Assembly: GCA_964403075.1 (NCBI GenBank)
Contig: CAYOEV010000032.1
Location: 1-24,864 of the forward strand
Origin: CAYOEV01 sp964403075
Lineage (GTDB): Bacteria > Bacteroidota > Bacteroidia > Cytophagales > Cyclobacteriaceae
Length of the DNA: 24,864 nucleotides
Reading direction: 5' to 3'
Shown here: in pieces, positions 14,915 through 22,921 of the stretch
How the letters are laid out: the number at the start of each line of letters is the position of its first letter
Numbering within the stretch: position 1 is the first letter of the stretch
The notes under the pieces: generated by a model
What the model saw: the letters and a program-made list of their open reading frames with translations, nothing else
The model's database searches: none
Told to the model about the DNA's origin: nothing
Made by a program: the position numbers and the translations under genes

Positions 14915-16006
14915 ATGAGAGCAATTTATTTAATCATCAGTGTGCTGTGGGCAGGGTTCGCTTTTTCACAAGGAGCACTCAGTTTCGAAAAGACCACCCA
15001 TGATTTTGGAGAGGTGAAAGAAGAAAACGGTCCCGTTGAGTACAGTTTTTTATTCACCAATACAGGAGATCAATCGATAAAAATCACTTCTGTTCGTGCA
15101 TCCTGCGGCTGCACCACCCCATTCTGGACACAGGAAGAGGTTGCACCTGGCGCAACTGGTAAAATCACTGCCCGCTACAATACACTAAACCGTCCGGGTA
15201 ACTTTAACAAGTCGCTCCGTGTTAACTCCACTGGCAACCCACCCATGCAAGTGTTGTACATTCAGGGATCTGTGGAGGCCAAGCCCAAGACCATTAAGGA
15301 TGAGCTACTTACCAAAATAGGAAGCATGAGGATCCGCTATCGCTCATTCAATTTTGGAAGGATTACCACTGAAAAACCAGTCACACAATCTTTTGATGTG
15401 TACAACGACAGCGACAGCGCTTTTACATTTTTGACGAATGAACTGGTATTGCCGGATCACCTGACCATTGCGTTTGTACCAGAAACTCTGGCTCCAAACG
15501 CAAAAGGAGATATTCAGATTACTTATGATCCGCAGGTCAGGAAAGGATTGGGGTACCAATCAGACCGTATTGTCTTCAAGACGGATGAGCCAGAAGAGTC
15601 GGAAAAATCGTTGTATGTGGTGGCAACCATTGAAGAATATTTCCCTCCTATGACTGAGGAAGCGCAAGCCAATGCGCCGAAATTGACTCTGGATCGAAAA
15701 ATTCATGATTTTGGACTCGTCCCTCAGGGAGAGGTGGCACAAACCACCTTTTACATCACCAATACAGGTAAGGAAAACCTGAATATCCGCGACACCAAGG
15801 CCAATTGTGGATGTACCCTATCCAACTTGAAGAAAAACGATCTGATGCCAGGAGAAAGAATAGCGCTGGAGGTGACTTTTGATACCAAAGGAAGGAGAGG
15901 CAAGCAGTTCAAAAATGTGACCGTCTTTTCCAATGATCCTAAGGCGCCCACCCAAATGGTCACGATCAAGGCAGAAGTTCAGGTACCCGAAGAAACCAAT
16001 CCTTAA
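14915..16006 (+). CDS. Exported protein with three tandem DUF1573-type Ig-like domains
   Basis: The 363-residue protein has a signal peptide (1-18, AFSQG). Three related beta-sandwich units follow: about 22-120, 138-240 and 257-356. Units 1 and 3 carry the full DUF1573 pattern (HDFG.V, F.NTG...I....A.CGCT, PG....) with Cys64/Cys66 and Cys298/Cys300; unit 2 keeps the fold pattern (FNFGRI) but lacks the CGC cysteines. DUF1573 proteins are common exported proteins of Bacteroidota with no settled function, and are related to ASPM/SPD-2/Hydin-type domains. It is likely periplasmic or surface-associated. The stop TAA is followed directly and in frame by the TTG start of the next small gene, so the two are probably translated from one message. 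Confidence 0.9.
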   Translation: MRAIYLIISVLWAGFAFSQGALSFEKTTHDFGEVKEENGPVEYSFLFTNTGDQSIKITSVRASCGCTTPFWTQEEVAPGATGKITARYNTLNRPGNFNKSLRVNSTGNPPMQVLYIQGSVEAKPKTIKDELLTKIGSMRIRYRSFNFGRITTEKPVTQSFDVYNDSDSAFTFLTNELVLPDHLTIAFVPETLAPNAKGDIQITYDPQVRKGLGYQSDRIVFKTDEPEESEKSLYVVATIEEYFPPMTEEAQANAPKLTLDRKIHDFGLVPQGEVAQTTFYITNTGKENLNIRDTKANCGCTLSNLKKNDLMPGERIALEVTFDTKGRRGKQFKNVTVFSNDPKAPTQMVTIKAEVQVPEETNP

Positions 16007-16189
16007 TTGGAAGAGCACTTCTTTTCCTGTCCCTATTGTATGGCCTGGATATCAGCCTTGCTAGACCCCTCTGTACCTGTTCAACAGTATGTAGAGGATT
16101 GTGAGGTGTGTTGCCAGCCCATGTTGTTAAGTTATCGTTTTGACGGGGTGGAATTGTCGACATTCGAGGCGCATTCCATTGAGCAATAA
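16007..16189 (+). CDS. CPXCG-motif cysteine-rich small protein (zinc ribbon)
   Basis: This 60-residue protein has two Cys pairs, CPYC (residues 8-11) and CEVC (32-35), with DPSVPVQQYVEDCEVCCQP between and after them, as in the 'CPXCG motif-containing cysteine-rich protein' family. The residue after the first pair is Met instead of the usual Gly. The pairs probably bind zinc. The start must be TTG at 16007: the preceding codon is the TAA stop of the DUF1573 gene in the same frame, and the first internal Met lies after the first Cys pair. The stop overlaps the next gene by one base (TAATG). The function is unknown. Confidence 0.8.
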   Translation: MEEHFFSCPYCMAWISALLDPSVPVQQYVEDCEVCCQPMLLSYRFDGVELSTFEAHSIEQ

Positions 16190-16791
16190 TGACTGCGCTT
16201 TATTTCATCGATGTGTTGGGGACCATGGTTTTTGCGATAAGTGGTGCCCTCACCGCCATGGATAAGCGCCTTGATTTTTTTGGCATCTCTGCTGTTGGCT
16301 TCGTGACAGCCATTGGCGGAGGTACGGTGCGCGACCTTCTGATAGGTCATACTCCTGTAAGTTGGATGGCCGATCTTGCCTATCTGATGATGACCGGAGT
16401 AGGCATCACGGTGGCATTACTCTTCCGGGGCACTATTCAAAAACTTCGCCGTACTTTGTTTCTTTTCGATACCATCGGTATTGCAGTATTCACCATTTTA
16501 GGCTTGCAAAGGGCATTAACCGCTGGCATAGATCCCGTTATTTCGGTAATGATGGGGATGGTATCTGCTGTATTTGGTGGTGTGATCCGTGACATCATTT
16601 GTAATGAAATTCCATTAATCTTTCGAAAAGAAATCTACGCCATTGTATGCATTGCAGGTGGCCTATTGTACATCTCACTCCAAATGGTGGGCGTAGACCA
16701 ACTGGTAAACATTGTGGTTACCAGCCTTTTCATCATACTCCTTCGCATCCTTGCGGTGGTCTTCCACTGGAAGCTGCCGGAAATTTCATGA
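16189..16791 (+). CDS. Trimeric intracellular cation (TRIC) channel family protein, UPF0126
   Basis: This 200-residue membrane protein has about seven hydrophobic helices and the internal duplication of UPF0126: GGGTVRD (43-49) in the first half and GGVIRD (129-134) in the second, each at the kinked glycine-rich helix. Prokaryotic TRIC homologues are homotrimeric K+-permeable channels (family knowledge). The ATG overlaps the stop of the CPXCG gene by one base, so translation is coupled. No assigned link with DUF1573 or CPXCG proteins is known to me. Confidence 0.92.
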   Translation: MTALYFIDVLGTMVFAISGALTAMDKRLDFFGISAVGFVTAIGGGTVRDLLIGHTPVSWMADLAYLMMTGVGITVALLFRGTIQKLRRTLFLFDTIGIAVFTILGLQRALTAGIDPVISVMMGMVSAVFGGVIRDIICNEIPLIFRKEIYAIVCIAGGLLYISLQMVGVDQLVNIVVTSLFIILLRILAVVFHWKLPEIS

Positions 16792-16817
16792 GCCTACATT
16801 CATTTTTTATAATTCCT

Positions 16818-16837
16818 ACGCCTTACCGATTAGGCGT
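16818..16837. other. Small hairpin between TRIC and alcohol dehydrogenase genes
   Basis: ACGCCT (16818-16823) and AGGCGT (16832-16837) form a 6-bp stem with an 8-base loop in the 68-base gap. No T-tract follows on the plus strand, so it is at most a weak terminator or a processing site. Confidence 0.3.
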
Positions 16838-16859
16838 GTAATGACTTAAAATTGTATTC

Positions 16860-17900
16860 ATGAAAGCAAGTACTTACCATGGCAAAGGAGACATTCGTGT
16901 AGAGCAGGTCCCTGATCCCGTCATACAAGAGGCAACCGATGCCCTCGTGCGCATTACACATGCCTGCATCTGCGGATCAGATTTGTGGTTTTACCGTGGC
17001 TACTGGCCACATTGGAAAGCTGGATACAGAACCGGTCACGAGTGGATGGGCATTGTGGAGGATGTAGGCGATGAGGTCAGAACCATAAAGAAAGGGGATC
17101 GTGTGTTGGCGCCATTTGCCTTTTCAGATGGCATTTGTGATGCCTGTGAAGATGGTGTGTACACCTCATGTTACCACGGCGGGTTCTGGGGTGGCACCAA
17201 TGACGGCGGCCAGTCGGAAGCCATTCGGGCACCTTTTGCCGATGGTACCCTGGTCAAAATCCCAGACAATGCGGCCAACGACCCCGCCCTTCTGCGGGCC
17301 ATTCTGCCCTTAACCGATGTGATGGGTACCGGCTATCACGCAGCCGTACAGGCAGGTGTGGGTCCGGGAAGTATCGTGGCTGTGATTGGAGATGGTGCAG
17401 TCGGATTATGTGCAGCCCTCTCGGCACGACAGCTGGGGGCCGAGCGCATCATTGTTTTGGGCGGTCATGATGACCGGCTGGATATTGCGCGGTCTTTCGG
17501 AGCTACCGACCTGGTCAAGAAAAGAGGTGAGGAGGCCATCGAATGGTTAAAGGAACAAACGAAATTTGGTGTGAACCAGGCATTGGAATGTGTGGGCACC
17601 GAAACCTCCATGGATACCGCCATCAAAGTAACCAAGCCTGGAGGTACAGTAGGCTATGTGGGTGTACCCCATGGCCAGGATGCGGTTAACCTGGGCTATC
17701 TTTTTGGTAATAATATTCAGCTGGCCGGTGGGGTAGCACCGGTTCGCAAATACATACCTGATTTATTAGATCAGGTGCTGAAAGGGCAATTGGATCCGAG
17801 TCCGGTATTGAACCAGCAGGTAGACCTGGAAGGGGTACCGGCGGGGTATGAAGCCATGGATACCAGAAAAGCCATCAAAGTAATGGTGACCAATGAGTGA
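16860..17900 (+). CDS. Zinc-dependent alcohol dehydrogenase family protein (MDR superfamily)
   Basis: The 346-residue product follows the medium-chain dehydrogenase plan. A GroES-like catalytic domain holds the catalytic zinc ligands Cys38 (ACICGSDL) and His60-Glu61 (TGHEWMG). A structural-zinc lobe reads D90..C93..C96.......C104, where the first of the usual four Cys is Asp. A Rossmann domain has VIGDGAVGL (175-183) for NAD(P) binding. The D-G-x-C form of the zinc lobe occurs in a recognised subfamily, so this need not mean loss of function. The substrate cannot be told from sequence. It overlaps the following SDR gene by 8 bases (ATGAGTGA), suggesting a joint oxidoreductase function. Confidence 0.9.
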   Translation: MKASTYHGKGDIRVEQVPDPVIQEATDALVRITHACICGSDLWFYRGYWPHWKAGYRTGHEWMGIVEDVGDEVRTIKKGDRVLAPFAFSDGICDACEDGVYTSCYHGGFWGGTNDGGQSEAIRAPFADGTLVKIPDNAANDPALLRAILPLTDVMGTGYHAAVQAGVGPGSIVAVIGDGAVGLCAALSARQLGAERIIVLGGHDDRLDIARSFGATDLVKKRGEEAIEWLKEQTKFGVNQALECVGTETSMDTAIKVTKPGGTVGYVGVPHGQDAVNLGYLFGNNIQLAGGVAPVRKYIPDLLDQVLKGQLDPSPVLNQQVDLEGVPAGYEAMDTRKAIKVMVTNE

Positions 17901-18630
17901 CCCACGTACCATACTGGTCACCGGTTCCAACCGCGGCATTGGTCAGGAAGTTGTGCGGCAGCTGGTTCAACGAGGGCACCGGGTCGTTCTTACGAGCCGG
18001 GTAGCAGAAGAAGGGGGTCTGTCAGCGGCAGCCATTAACCGGGAGGGATTTAAAGGGGAGGCCTTCCACCATCCGCTGGATGTGACGGATCAGGAAAGCA
18101 TACAGATACTGAAAGTTTATCTATTGGATCAATTGAGCGGGCTGGATGTGCTCATCAATAATGCAGCCATCCATTACGATCGCTGGCATCCGGCCCACGA
18201 TGCAGATCTCAAAGAAGTGCACGAAACCCTCAAAACCAACCTGTTTGGGCCCTGGTACATGATTCAGGCCCTCCTGCCACTGCTTAAAGCCTCAAAACAT
18301 CCCAGAATCTTTAACGTATCCAGCCAGGCCGGACAATTGAAAAGCATGAAAGGAGGTACACCGGGTTACGGCGTTTCCAAAGCAGCACTCAACGTGTTAA
18401 CCCTGAAGCTGGCCGATGAGTTGCGTGCGGATGGCGTACTGGTAAACAGCATGTGCCCCGGGTGGGTCAAAACAGACATGGGAGGTGAAGAAGCGCCCCG
18501 ATCCAAGGCACAGGGCGCTGATACCATGGTATGGCTGGCCGAAATGGAAGATGGAGGGCCTTCCGGAAAATTCTTTTACGACCGCAAGGAAATCGACTGG
18601 TATCCATGTGCTACAATACCCGTTACATGA
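17893..18630 (+). CDS. Short-chain dehydrogenase/reductase (SDR) family oxidoreductase
   Basis: This 245-residue classical SDR has the cofactor motif TGSNRGIG (10-17), the NNAA structural motif (89-92), the catalytic Ser in FNVSSQAG (~143-144) and the YxxxK pair Tyr159/Lys163 (GYGVSK), followed by the CPGWVKTDMGG segment seen in carbonyl reductase-like SDRs. NADPH use is likely from the Arg in the TGxxRGIG loop (inference). It is embedded between the alcohol dehydrogenase (8-base overlap) and the SRAP gene (25-base overlap), so all three probably share a transcript. The substrate is unknown. Confidence 0.92.
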   Translation: MSDPRTILVTGSNRGIGQEVVRQLVQRGHRVVLTSRVAEEGGLSAAAINREGFKGEAFHHPLDVTDQESIQILKVYLLDQLSGLDVLINNAAIHYDRWHPAHDADLKEVHETLKTNLFGPWYMIQALLPLLKASKHPRIFNVSSQAGQLKSMKGGTPGYGVSKAALNVLTLKLADELRADGVLVNSMCPGWVKTDMGGEEAPRSKAQGADTMVWLAEMEDGGPSGKFFYDRKEIDWYPCATIPVT

Positions 18631-19361
18631 CCAAAAAAGAATCGGCCTACGTGAGTAGATACGATTTAGCTGCGGTGGGCCTGCCGGCCATCGCACCGAC
18701 CTTCTGGGCGAGTGGATTCGATTTTCCCGATCTCCCCGTTATTACCCAAGATATAACCGACAGGTTGCAGGCCTTTACCTGGGGACTTATTCCTTCCTTT
18801 GCCAGGATGGAGTGGGGCATTGACAAAACACGTGCGCGTAATCTGAACGCCCGTGACGATAAGTTGTTTGACCTGGCCACCTGGAAAGGCCCCGTACGAC
18901 ACCGGCGTTGTTTGGTCGTGTTGGACGGATTCTTTGAATACCACCATGCCGACAAAAAAACCCGGGTGCCTTACCACATCACGATGGCCAACGACGAACC
19001 TATGACCCTGGCCGGTTTGTGGGACGAGTGGCGTGACCCCTCCATTGGCGTGCGCCATACAGTCACCCTTGTCACTACACGTGCCAACGATACCATGAAG
19101 GCCATTCACAACAACCCGGATATGCTTAAGCGGGGAGGACCCAGAATGCCTTTGATCTTAGATAAAGACACTGAGAGAATATGGCTTTCGCTGGATGCCA
19201 CCGACAAAGCGGGCGAGGACCAGCTGAAAGAAATCATGGGACCCTTTCCTGACGAATCGCTGCGCTATTACACGGTATCTACGCTTCAGGGAAAAAACGG
19301 CACGGGCAATTCCGAAGCAGCGATTGAGCCCAGAGACTGGCCATTGATTGGGTTGCCCTGA
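18606..19361 (+). CDS. SOS response-associated peptidase (SRAP domain, YedK/HMCES-like)
   Basis: The 251-residue protein begins MCYN; Cys2 is the residue that, after Met removal, forms a thiazolidine crosslink with abasic sites in single-stranded DNA (established for HMCES/YedK). The ATG at 18606 is fixed by this Cys2; the frame is open further upstream but the extension overlaps the SDR and is not SRAP-like. Other conserved elements are RARNLNARDD (Asn81), DGFFEY with Glu111, VPYHI, and the active His168 in AIHNN followed by RMPLIL (180-185). Between His and RMP are 11 residues (NNPDMLKRGGP), longer than in E. coli YedK. It shields abasic sites during replication. It overlaps the SDR gene by 25 bases and abuts the convergent gene with no spacer. 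Confidence 0.93.
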   Translation: MCYNTRYMTKKESAYVSRYDLAAVGLPAIAPTFWASGFDFPDLPVITQDITDRLQAFTWGLIPSFARMEWGIDKTRARNLNARDDKLFDLATWKGPVRHRRCLVVLDGFFEYHHADKKTRVPYHITMANDEPMTLAGLWDEWRDPSIGVRHTVTLVTTRANDTMKAIHNNPDMLKRGGPRMPLILDKDTERIWLSLDATDKAGEDQLKEIMGPFPDESLRYYTVSTLQGKNGTGNSEAAIEPRDWPLIGLP

Positions 19362-19697
19362 TCAATAGGTATTATCCGCCTTGCCAAAACGTTCCAGGTC
19401 AGACGCCGTGTCCAGCCCTTCTATTTCTACCTCGATACCTCCGGTCCAGCCCGATACGAGGTTATAGATCAGGCAGCCTATCGCCGTCGTGACAAAAACC
19501 ACCGCTGCATAGAAGAAAGGGACTACGAGGGCAAAGGCCCCTCCAAACAGTGCAAAGGGCCCCCCGGCATCATTAAAGCCAGACACTGCGGACATCAGTA
19601 AAAAGAATGGCAAAATGAAAACCAGCGATACAAAGAAGTAGATCAACGCAACCACTTTGGCGGTTTGAATCACACCAAATTTTTTAATTCGTTTCAT
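19362..19697 (-). CDS. Small membrane protein, DUF3566-like
   Basis: This 111-residue protein starts MKRIKKFGVIQTAKV, has two or three hydrophobic stretches (about 15-37, 46-60 and 60-82), and ends with the IYNLVSGWTGGIEVEIEG signature of a widespread family of short membrane proteins resembling DUF3566. The function is unknown; the GGIEVE end may be a cytoplasmic tail. ATG at 19697; the gene lies 54 bases downstream of the DUF423 gene on the same strand, and its stop abuts the SRAP stop (TGA|TCA). Confidence 0.75.
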   Translation of the reverse strand: MKRIKKFGVIQTAKVVALIYFFVSLVFILPFFLLMSAVSGFNDAGGPFALFGGAFALVVPFFYAAVVFVTTAIGCLIYNLVSGWTGGIEVEIEGLDTASDLERFGKADNTY

Positions 19698-19751
19698 GGG
19701 TAAGGGTTAGGTACCTGGCGATATTAAGGAAACAGAACGTAATTACAAAGT

Positions 19752-20120
19752 TCAGGTGCACTTCCATGCATTTCGTGCCCAAAGTACCCAGGCAGCCAGG
19801 AAAGCGAGCCCCCCGAAAGGGGTAATGGCACCCAGCCAGGTGACCCCCAGTCCACAAAGCAGATAGAGGCTACCGGAAAAAAGTAATTGGCCGATGACCA
19901 GGAGTTTTGCTATTGTGCCACGTTGCGCAAGCTGATGAGATAGGCCCAATACGATCAGTGCCAACGCGTGAAAGAGCTGATAAAGCACGGCTGTTTCCCA
20001 GGTGTCTGTTCGTCCGCTGGCTGCCAGGTGCGACTCCAGTGCATGAGCTCCGAATGCGCCCAAACCAACGGCCAAAGCTGCAAAAATGGCACCTAAACCT
20101 GTGTACCAATCCCTCGTCAT
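19752..20120 (-). CDS. DUF423 family membrane protein (YgdD-like)
   Basis: The 122-residue protein has the DUF423 N-terminal signature GLGAIFAALAVGLGAFGAHA (8-27), an ETAVLYQLFHALALI segment, four hydrophobic helices and the ITPFGGLAFLAAW ending. The family is widespread, inner-membrane and of unknown function. The ATG at 20120 overlaps the valS stop by 4 bases (ATGA), so it is translated downstream of valS on the same message. Confidence 0.93.
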   Translation of the reverse strand: MTRDWYTGLGAIFAALAVGLGAFGAHALESHLAASGRTDTWETAVLYQLFHALALIVLGLSHQLAQRGTIAKLLVIGQLLFSGSLYLLCGLGVTWLGAITPFGGLAFLAAWVLWARNAWKCT

Positions 20121-22795
20121 AAGCGGGTGAGACTTTCTTCCAAAGACTGGATGCGGGCCTGGGCATCGGCTTGCTTTTGTTTTTCTTTTTCCACTACTGC
20201 GGCAGGTGCTCCGCCAATGAACTTTTCGTTGGACAGCTTTTTGTTGACACTCATTAGAAACCCTTTCTGGTAGGCAAGTTCTTCGCTCAGCTTCTGTCTT
20301 TCCGCGTCCAGATCTATTTTCTCAGCCAATGGTACAAAATATTTGTTATCTCCCAGCAAGAAGTAGGTGGCATTGGCAGGTGGCGTTGGGTCTACCGTTA
20401 TATTTTCCAGGTTGGCCAGTTTCTTTAAAGAAGATAGGCCCCTGTTTAGCTGTTTTTCAGCCTTCGACGACATGATTAAATCCACTGCCTCCTTGGGTGG
20501 AATTTGTTTTTGATTGCGAATGCCGCGGATTTCGGTAGCAAGCGCCAAAAGTTCATCCCCCAAATCCAAAGTAGGTTCGTCTACCTCTTGAATTGTGGGC
20601 CAGGGTGAAACGATCAGGTCAGATCCTGCTGATTTATCGTCTATGGCATGCCAAATCTCTTCGGTAATGAAGGGCATAAAAGGGTGCAGGATTTTCAATA
20701 GGCGCTCAAAAAATAAAATGGTCTTTTGCTTGGTAGCCACGTCTATTTGGGCGCCATAAGCCGGCTTTACCCACTCCAGGTAAGCGCTACAGAAGTCGTT
20801 CCAGGTAAGCTTGTAAACGGCCATGAGCGCATCTGATACACGAAATTTTTGAAAGTGGTCTTCCATTTCTGCAAAAGCCTTTCGGTAGCGGTTTTCGAAC
20901 CACTCCATGGCCAGTTGGTTCACCTCATTTGGGGATTTCTCTTCGGTCGTCCATCCCTGAACCAGGCGAAATGCATTCCAGATTTTATTGGAAAAATTAC
21001 GTCCTTGCTCACACAGTTTTTCATCAAACAGCAGGTCGTTGCCGGCAGGTGAACTGAATAGCATGCCCGTGCGAACGCCGTCCGCGCTGTATTTTTTGAT
21101 GAGCACCAGCGGATCCGGGGAGTTGCCCAGGGATTTGGACATTTTTCTTCGTTGCGCGTCTCTGACGATGCCGGTCAGATATACGTGTTCGAACGGTTTT
21201 TTATCTGTGTACGCATAACCTGCAATGATCATGCGAGCTACCCAGAAGAATAATATTTCTGGTGCGGTCACAAGGGTTTGTGTCGGATAGAAGAACTTCA
21301 GTGTTTCGTTTTTTTCGAGATCAATTTTCCCCGTGTGCGGATCAAAGCAATGATCGTCGAATCCACCAAAAGAGGCCATGGGCCACAGCCAGGAAGATGC
21401 CCAGGTGTCCAGCACATCTTCATCTTGACGAAGCGATTCCATTTGTAAATCTGGATTTTCGGATGCTTGTCTGGCTGCTTCCAGTGCGGCAGACGCGCTT
21501 TCGGCGACCACGTAGTCTTCTGCACCATCGCCGTAATAATAGGCAGGTATTCGCTGTCCCCACCACAGCTGGCGGGAGATACACCAGTCCCTTACATTTT
21601 CCATCCAGTGGTTGTAGGTATTTTTGAATTTGGCCGGATGCAATTGAATGTCATCTTCCATCACCGCCTGGTGCGCGCGTTTGGAAATGTCTTTCATTCG
21701 GATGAACCACTGCAGCGAAAGCCGGGGCTCAATAACGGCGTTGGTACGCTCCGATCGACCGATTTTTGTTATGATGGGGGAGGCATCTACCAGCCTACCG
21801 GCTGCCTTAAGGTCTCTCACTATCAGCTTACGTACCTCGAAACGGTCTTTGCCTTCATAGTCCGGTACCCCGCAATTGGCATTCAGGGTTCCATCCGGAT
21901 CAATGGTGTCTATTACCTCTAGGCCATGTCTTTGCCCAATTTCATAATCATTGGGATCGTGCGCGGGCGTCACTTTCAGGCAGCCGGTACCAAACTCAAT
22001 GTCTACGTAGTCATCACCCACGATGGGGATGGCACGCGACACGAAGGGAACAATGGCTTTCTTTCCAATCAGATGCTTGTAACGATCATCTTTTGGGTTC
22101 ACTGCTATGGCCGCGTCCCCCATGATGGTTTCAGGACGTAGGGTGGCAATCACCAAAGACTCCGTGCTATTTGCTAATTCGTATTTGATGGCATAAAGTG
22201 TGGCCTGCTCGCCCTGTTCATTATAGATCACTTCCTCGTTGGAAACGGTTGTCTGGGCTTCGGGATCCCAGTTTACCATGCGCAAACCACGGTAGATGTA
22301 CCCTTTTCGATGCAGGTCGGTAAAAACCTTGATCACTGCCTCATGGTAGGCAGGATCCATGGTAAAGGTGGTCCGCTCCCAGTCGCACGAGGCACCCAGC
22401 TTTTTTAATTGCTCCAGGATGATGCCTCCGTATTTTTCTTTCCATTCCCACGCATATGCAAGAAATTCATCGCGGCTGAGGTCCGATTTTTTGATTCCCA
22501 TGTCCCTTAGCATCCGAACCACCTTGGCCTCAGTGGCAATGGAGGCATGATCCGTACCCGGCAGCCAGCAGGCCACTTTACCTTCCATCCTTGCCTTCCG
22601 AATCAGGACGTCCTGGATGGTATTGTTGAGCATATGTCCCATATGCAGTACACCGGTAACATTGGGTGGGGGTATTACCACGGTGTAGGACGCCTTGTTG
22701 GGATCGGGTTCCGCATGAAAATATCCTTGTGCCATCCAATGGGCATACCATTTGTCTTCTACTTGGGAGGGGTCGTATGTAGATGAGATTTCCAT
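20117..22795 (-). CDS. valS: Valyl-tRNA synthetase
   Basis: The 892-residue class Ia synthetase charges tRNA-Val and edits mischarged Thr. It has the HIGH region PPPNVTGVLHMGH (42-54), the Val-pocket/CP1 entry LPGTDHASIATE, the editing-domain segment LRPETIMGD, the KMSKS loop (551-555, KMSKSLGN), the DVLDTWASSWLWP block and a C-terminal coiled-coil arm (about 820-892). The ATG at 22795 gives the standard N-terminus (MEISSTYDPSQVE); a TTG seven codons upstream is unlikely. Downstream coupling to the DUF423 gene is by a 4-base overlap. Confidence 0.97.
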   Translation of the reverse strand: MEISSTYDPSQVEDKWYAHWMAQGYFHAEPDPNKASYTVVIPPPNVTGVLHMGHMLNNTIQDVLIRKARMEGKVACWLPGTDHASIATEAKVVRMLRDMGIKKSDLSRDEFLAYAWEWKEKYGGIILEQLKKLGASCDWERTTFTMDPAYHEAVIKVFTDLHRKGYIYRGLRMVNWDPEAQTTVSNEEVIYNEQGEQATLYAIKYELANSTESLVIATLRPETIMGDAAIAVNPKDDRYKHLIGKKAIVPFVSRAIPIVGDDYVDIEFGTGCLKVTPAHDPNDYEIGQRHGLEVIDTIDPDGTLNANCGVPDYEGKDRFEVRKLIVRDLKAAGRLVDASPIITKIGRSERTNAVIEPRLSLQWFIRMKDISKRAHQAVMEDDIQLHPAKFKNTYNHWMENVRDWCISRQLWWGQRIPAYYYGDGAEDYVVAESASAALEAARQASENPDLQMESLRQDEDVLDTWASSWLWPMASFGGFDDHCFDPHTGKIDLEKNETLKFFYPTQTLVTAPEILFFWVARMIIAGYAYTDKKPFEHVYLTGIVRDAQRRKMSKSLGNSPDPLVLIKKYSADGVRTGMLFSSPAGNDLLFDEKLCEQGRNFSNKIWNAFRLVQGWTTEEKSPNEVNQLAMEWFENRYRKAFAEMEDHFQKFRVSDALMAVYKLTWNDFCSAYLEWVKPAYGAQIDVATKQKTILFFERLLKILHPFMPFITEEIWHAIDDKSAGSDLIVSPWPTIQEVDEPTLDLGDELLALATEIRGIRNQKQIPPKEAVDLIMSSKAEKQLNRGLSSLKKLANLENITVDPTPPANATYFLLGDNKYFVPLAEKIDLDAERQKLSEELAYQKGFLMSVNKKLSNEKFIGGAPAAVVEKEKQKQADAQARIQSLEESLTRL

Positions 22796-22813
22796 GAATT
22801 CATATTGAAGCTG

Positions 22814-22821
22814 CAAAACTA
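22814..22821 (-). promoter_or_regulatory. Predicted -7 element for valS
   Basis: The minus strand reads TAGTTTTG, an exact TAnnTTTG match, 18 bases upstream of the valS ATG. A TTTG lies upstream at 22838-22841 with a 16-base spacer, a little shorter than the usual 17-23. The 126-base divergent gap to the flavin reductase holds no other clear signal on this strand. Confidence 0.4.
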
Positions 22822-22921
22822 AAACTTACGCTTTTCCCAAACCATTCGCTTTCAATATCAGGAACAAATAATTGACATCCCTGTAAATTGTTTAGATTGT
22901 TTTTAAATCAAACACCCCATC

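Noticed and set aside
16847..16854. TAAAATTG, near match to the -7 element before the alcohol dehydrogenase
   Set aside because: One mismatch and only five bases from the ATG, with no -33 element.
18531..18605. N-terminal extension of the SRAP protein by 25 codons
   Set aside because: SRAP proteins need Cys at position 2; only the ATG at 18606 gives MCYN.
21467..21922. 151-codon plus-strand frame inside valS
   Set aside because: Antisense shadow of a well-conserved synthetase region.
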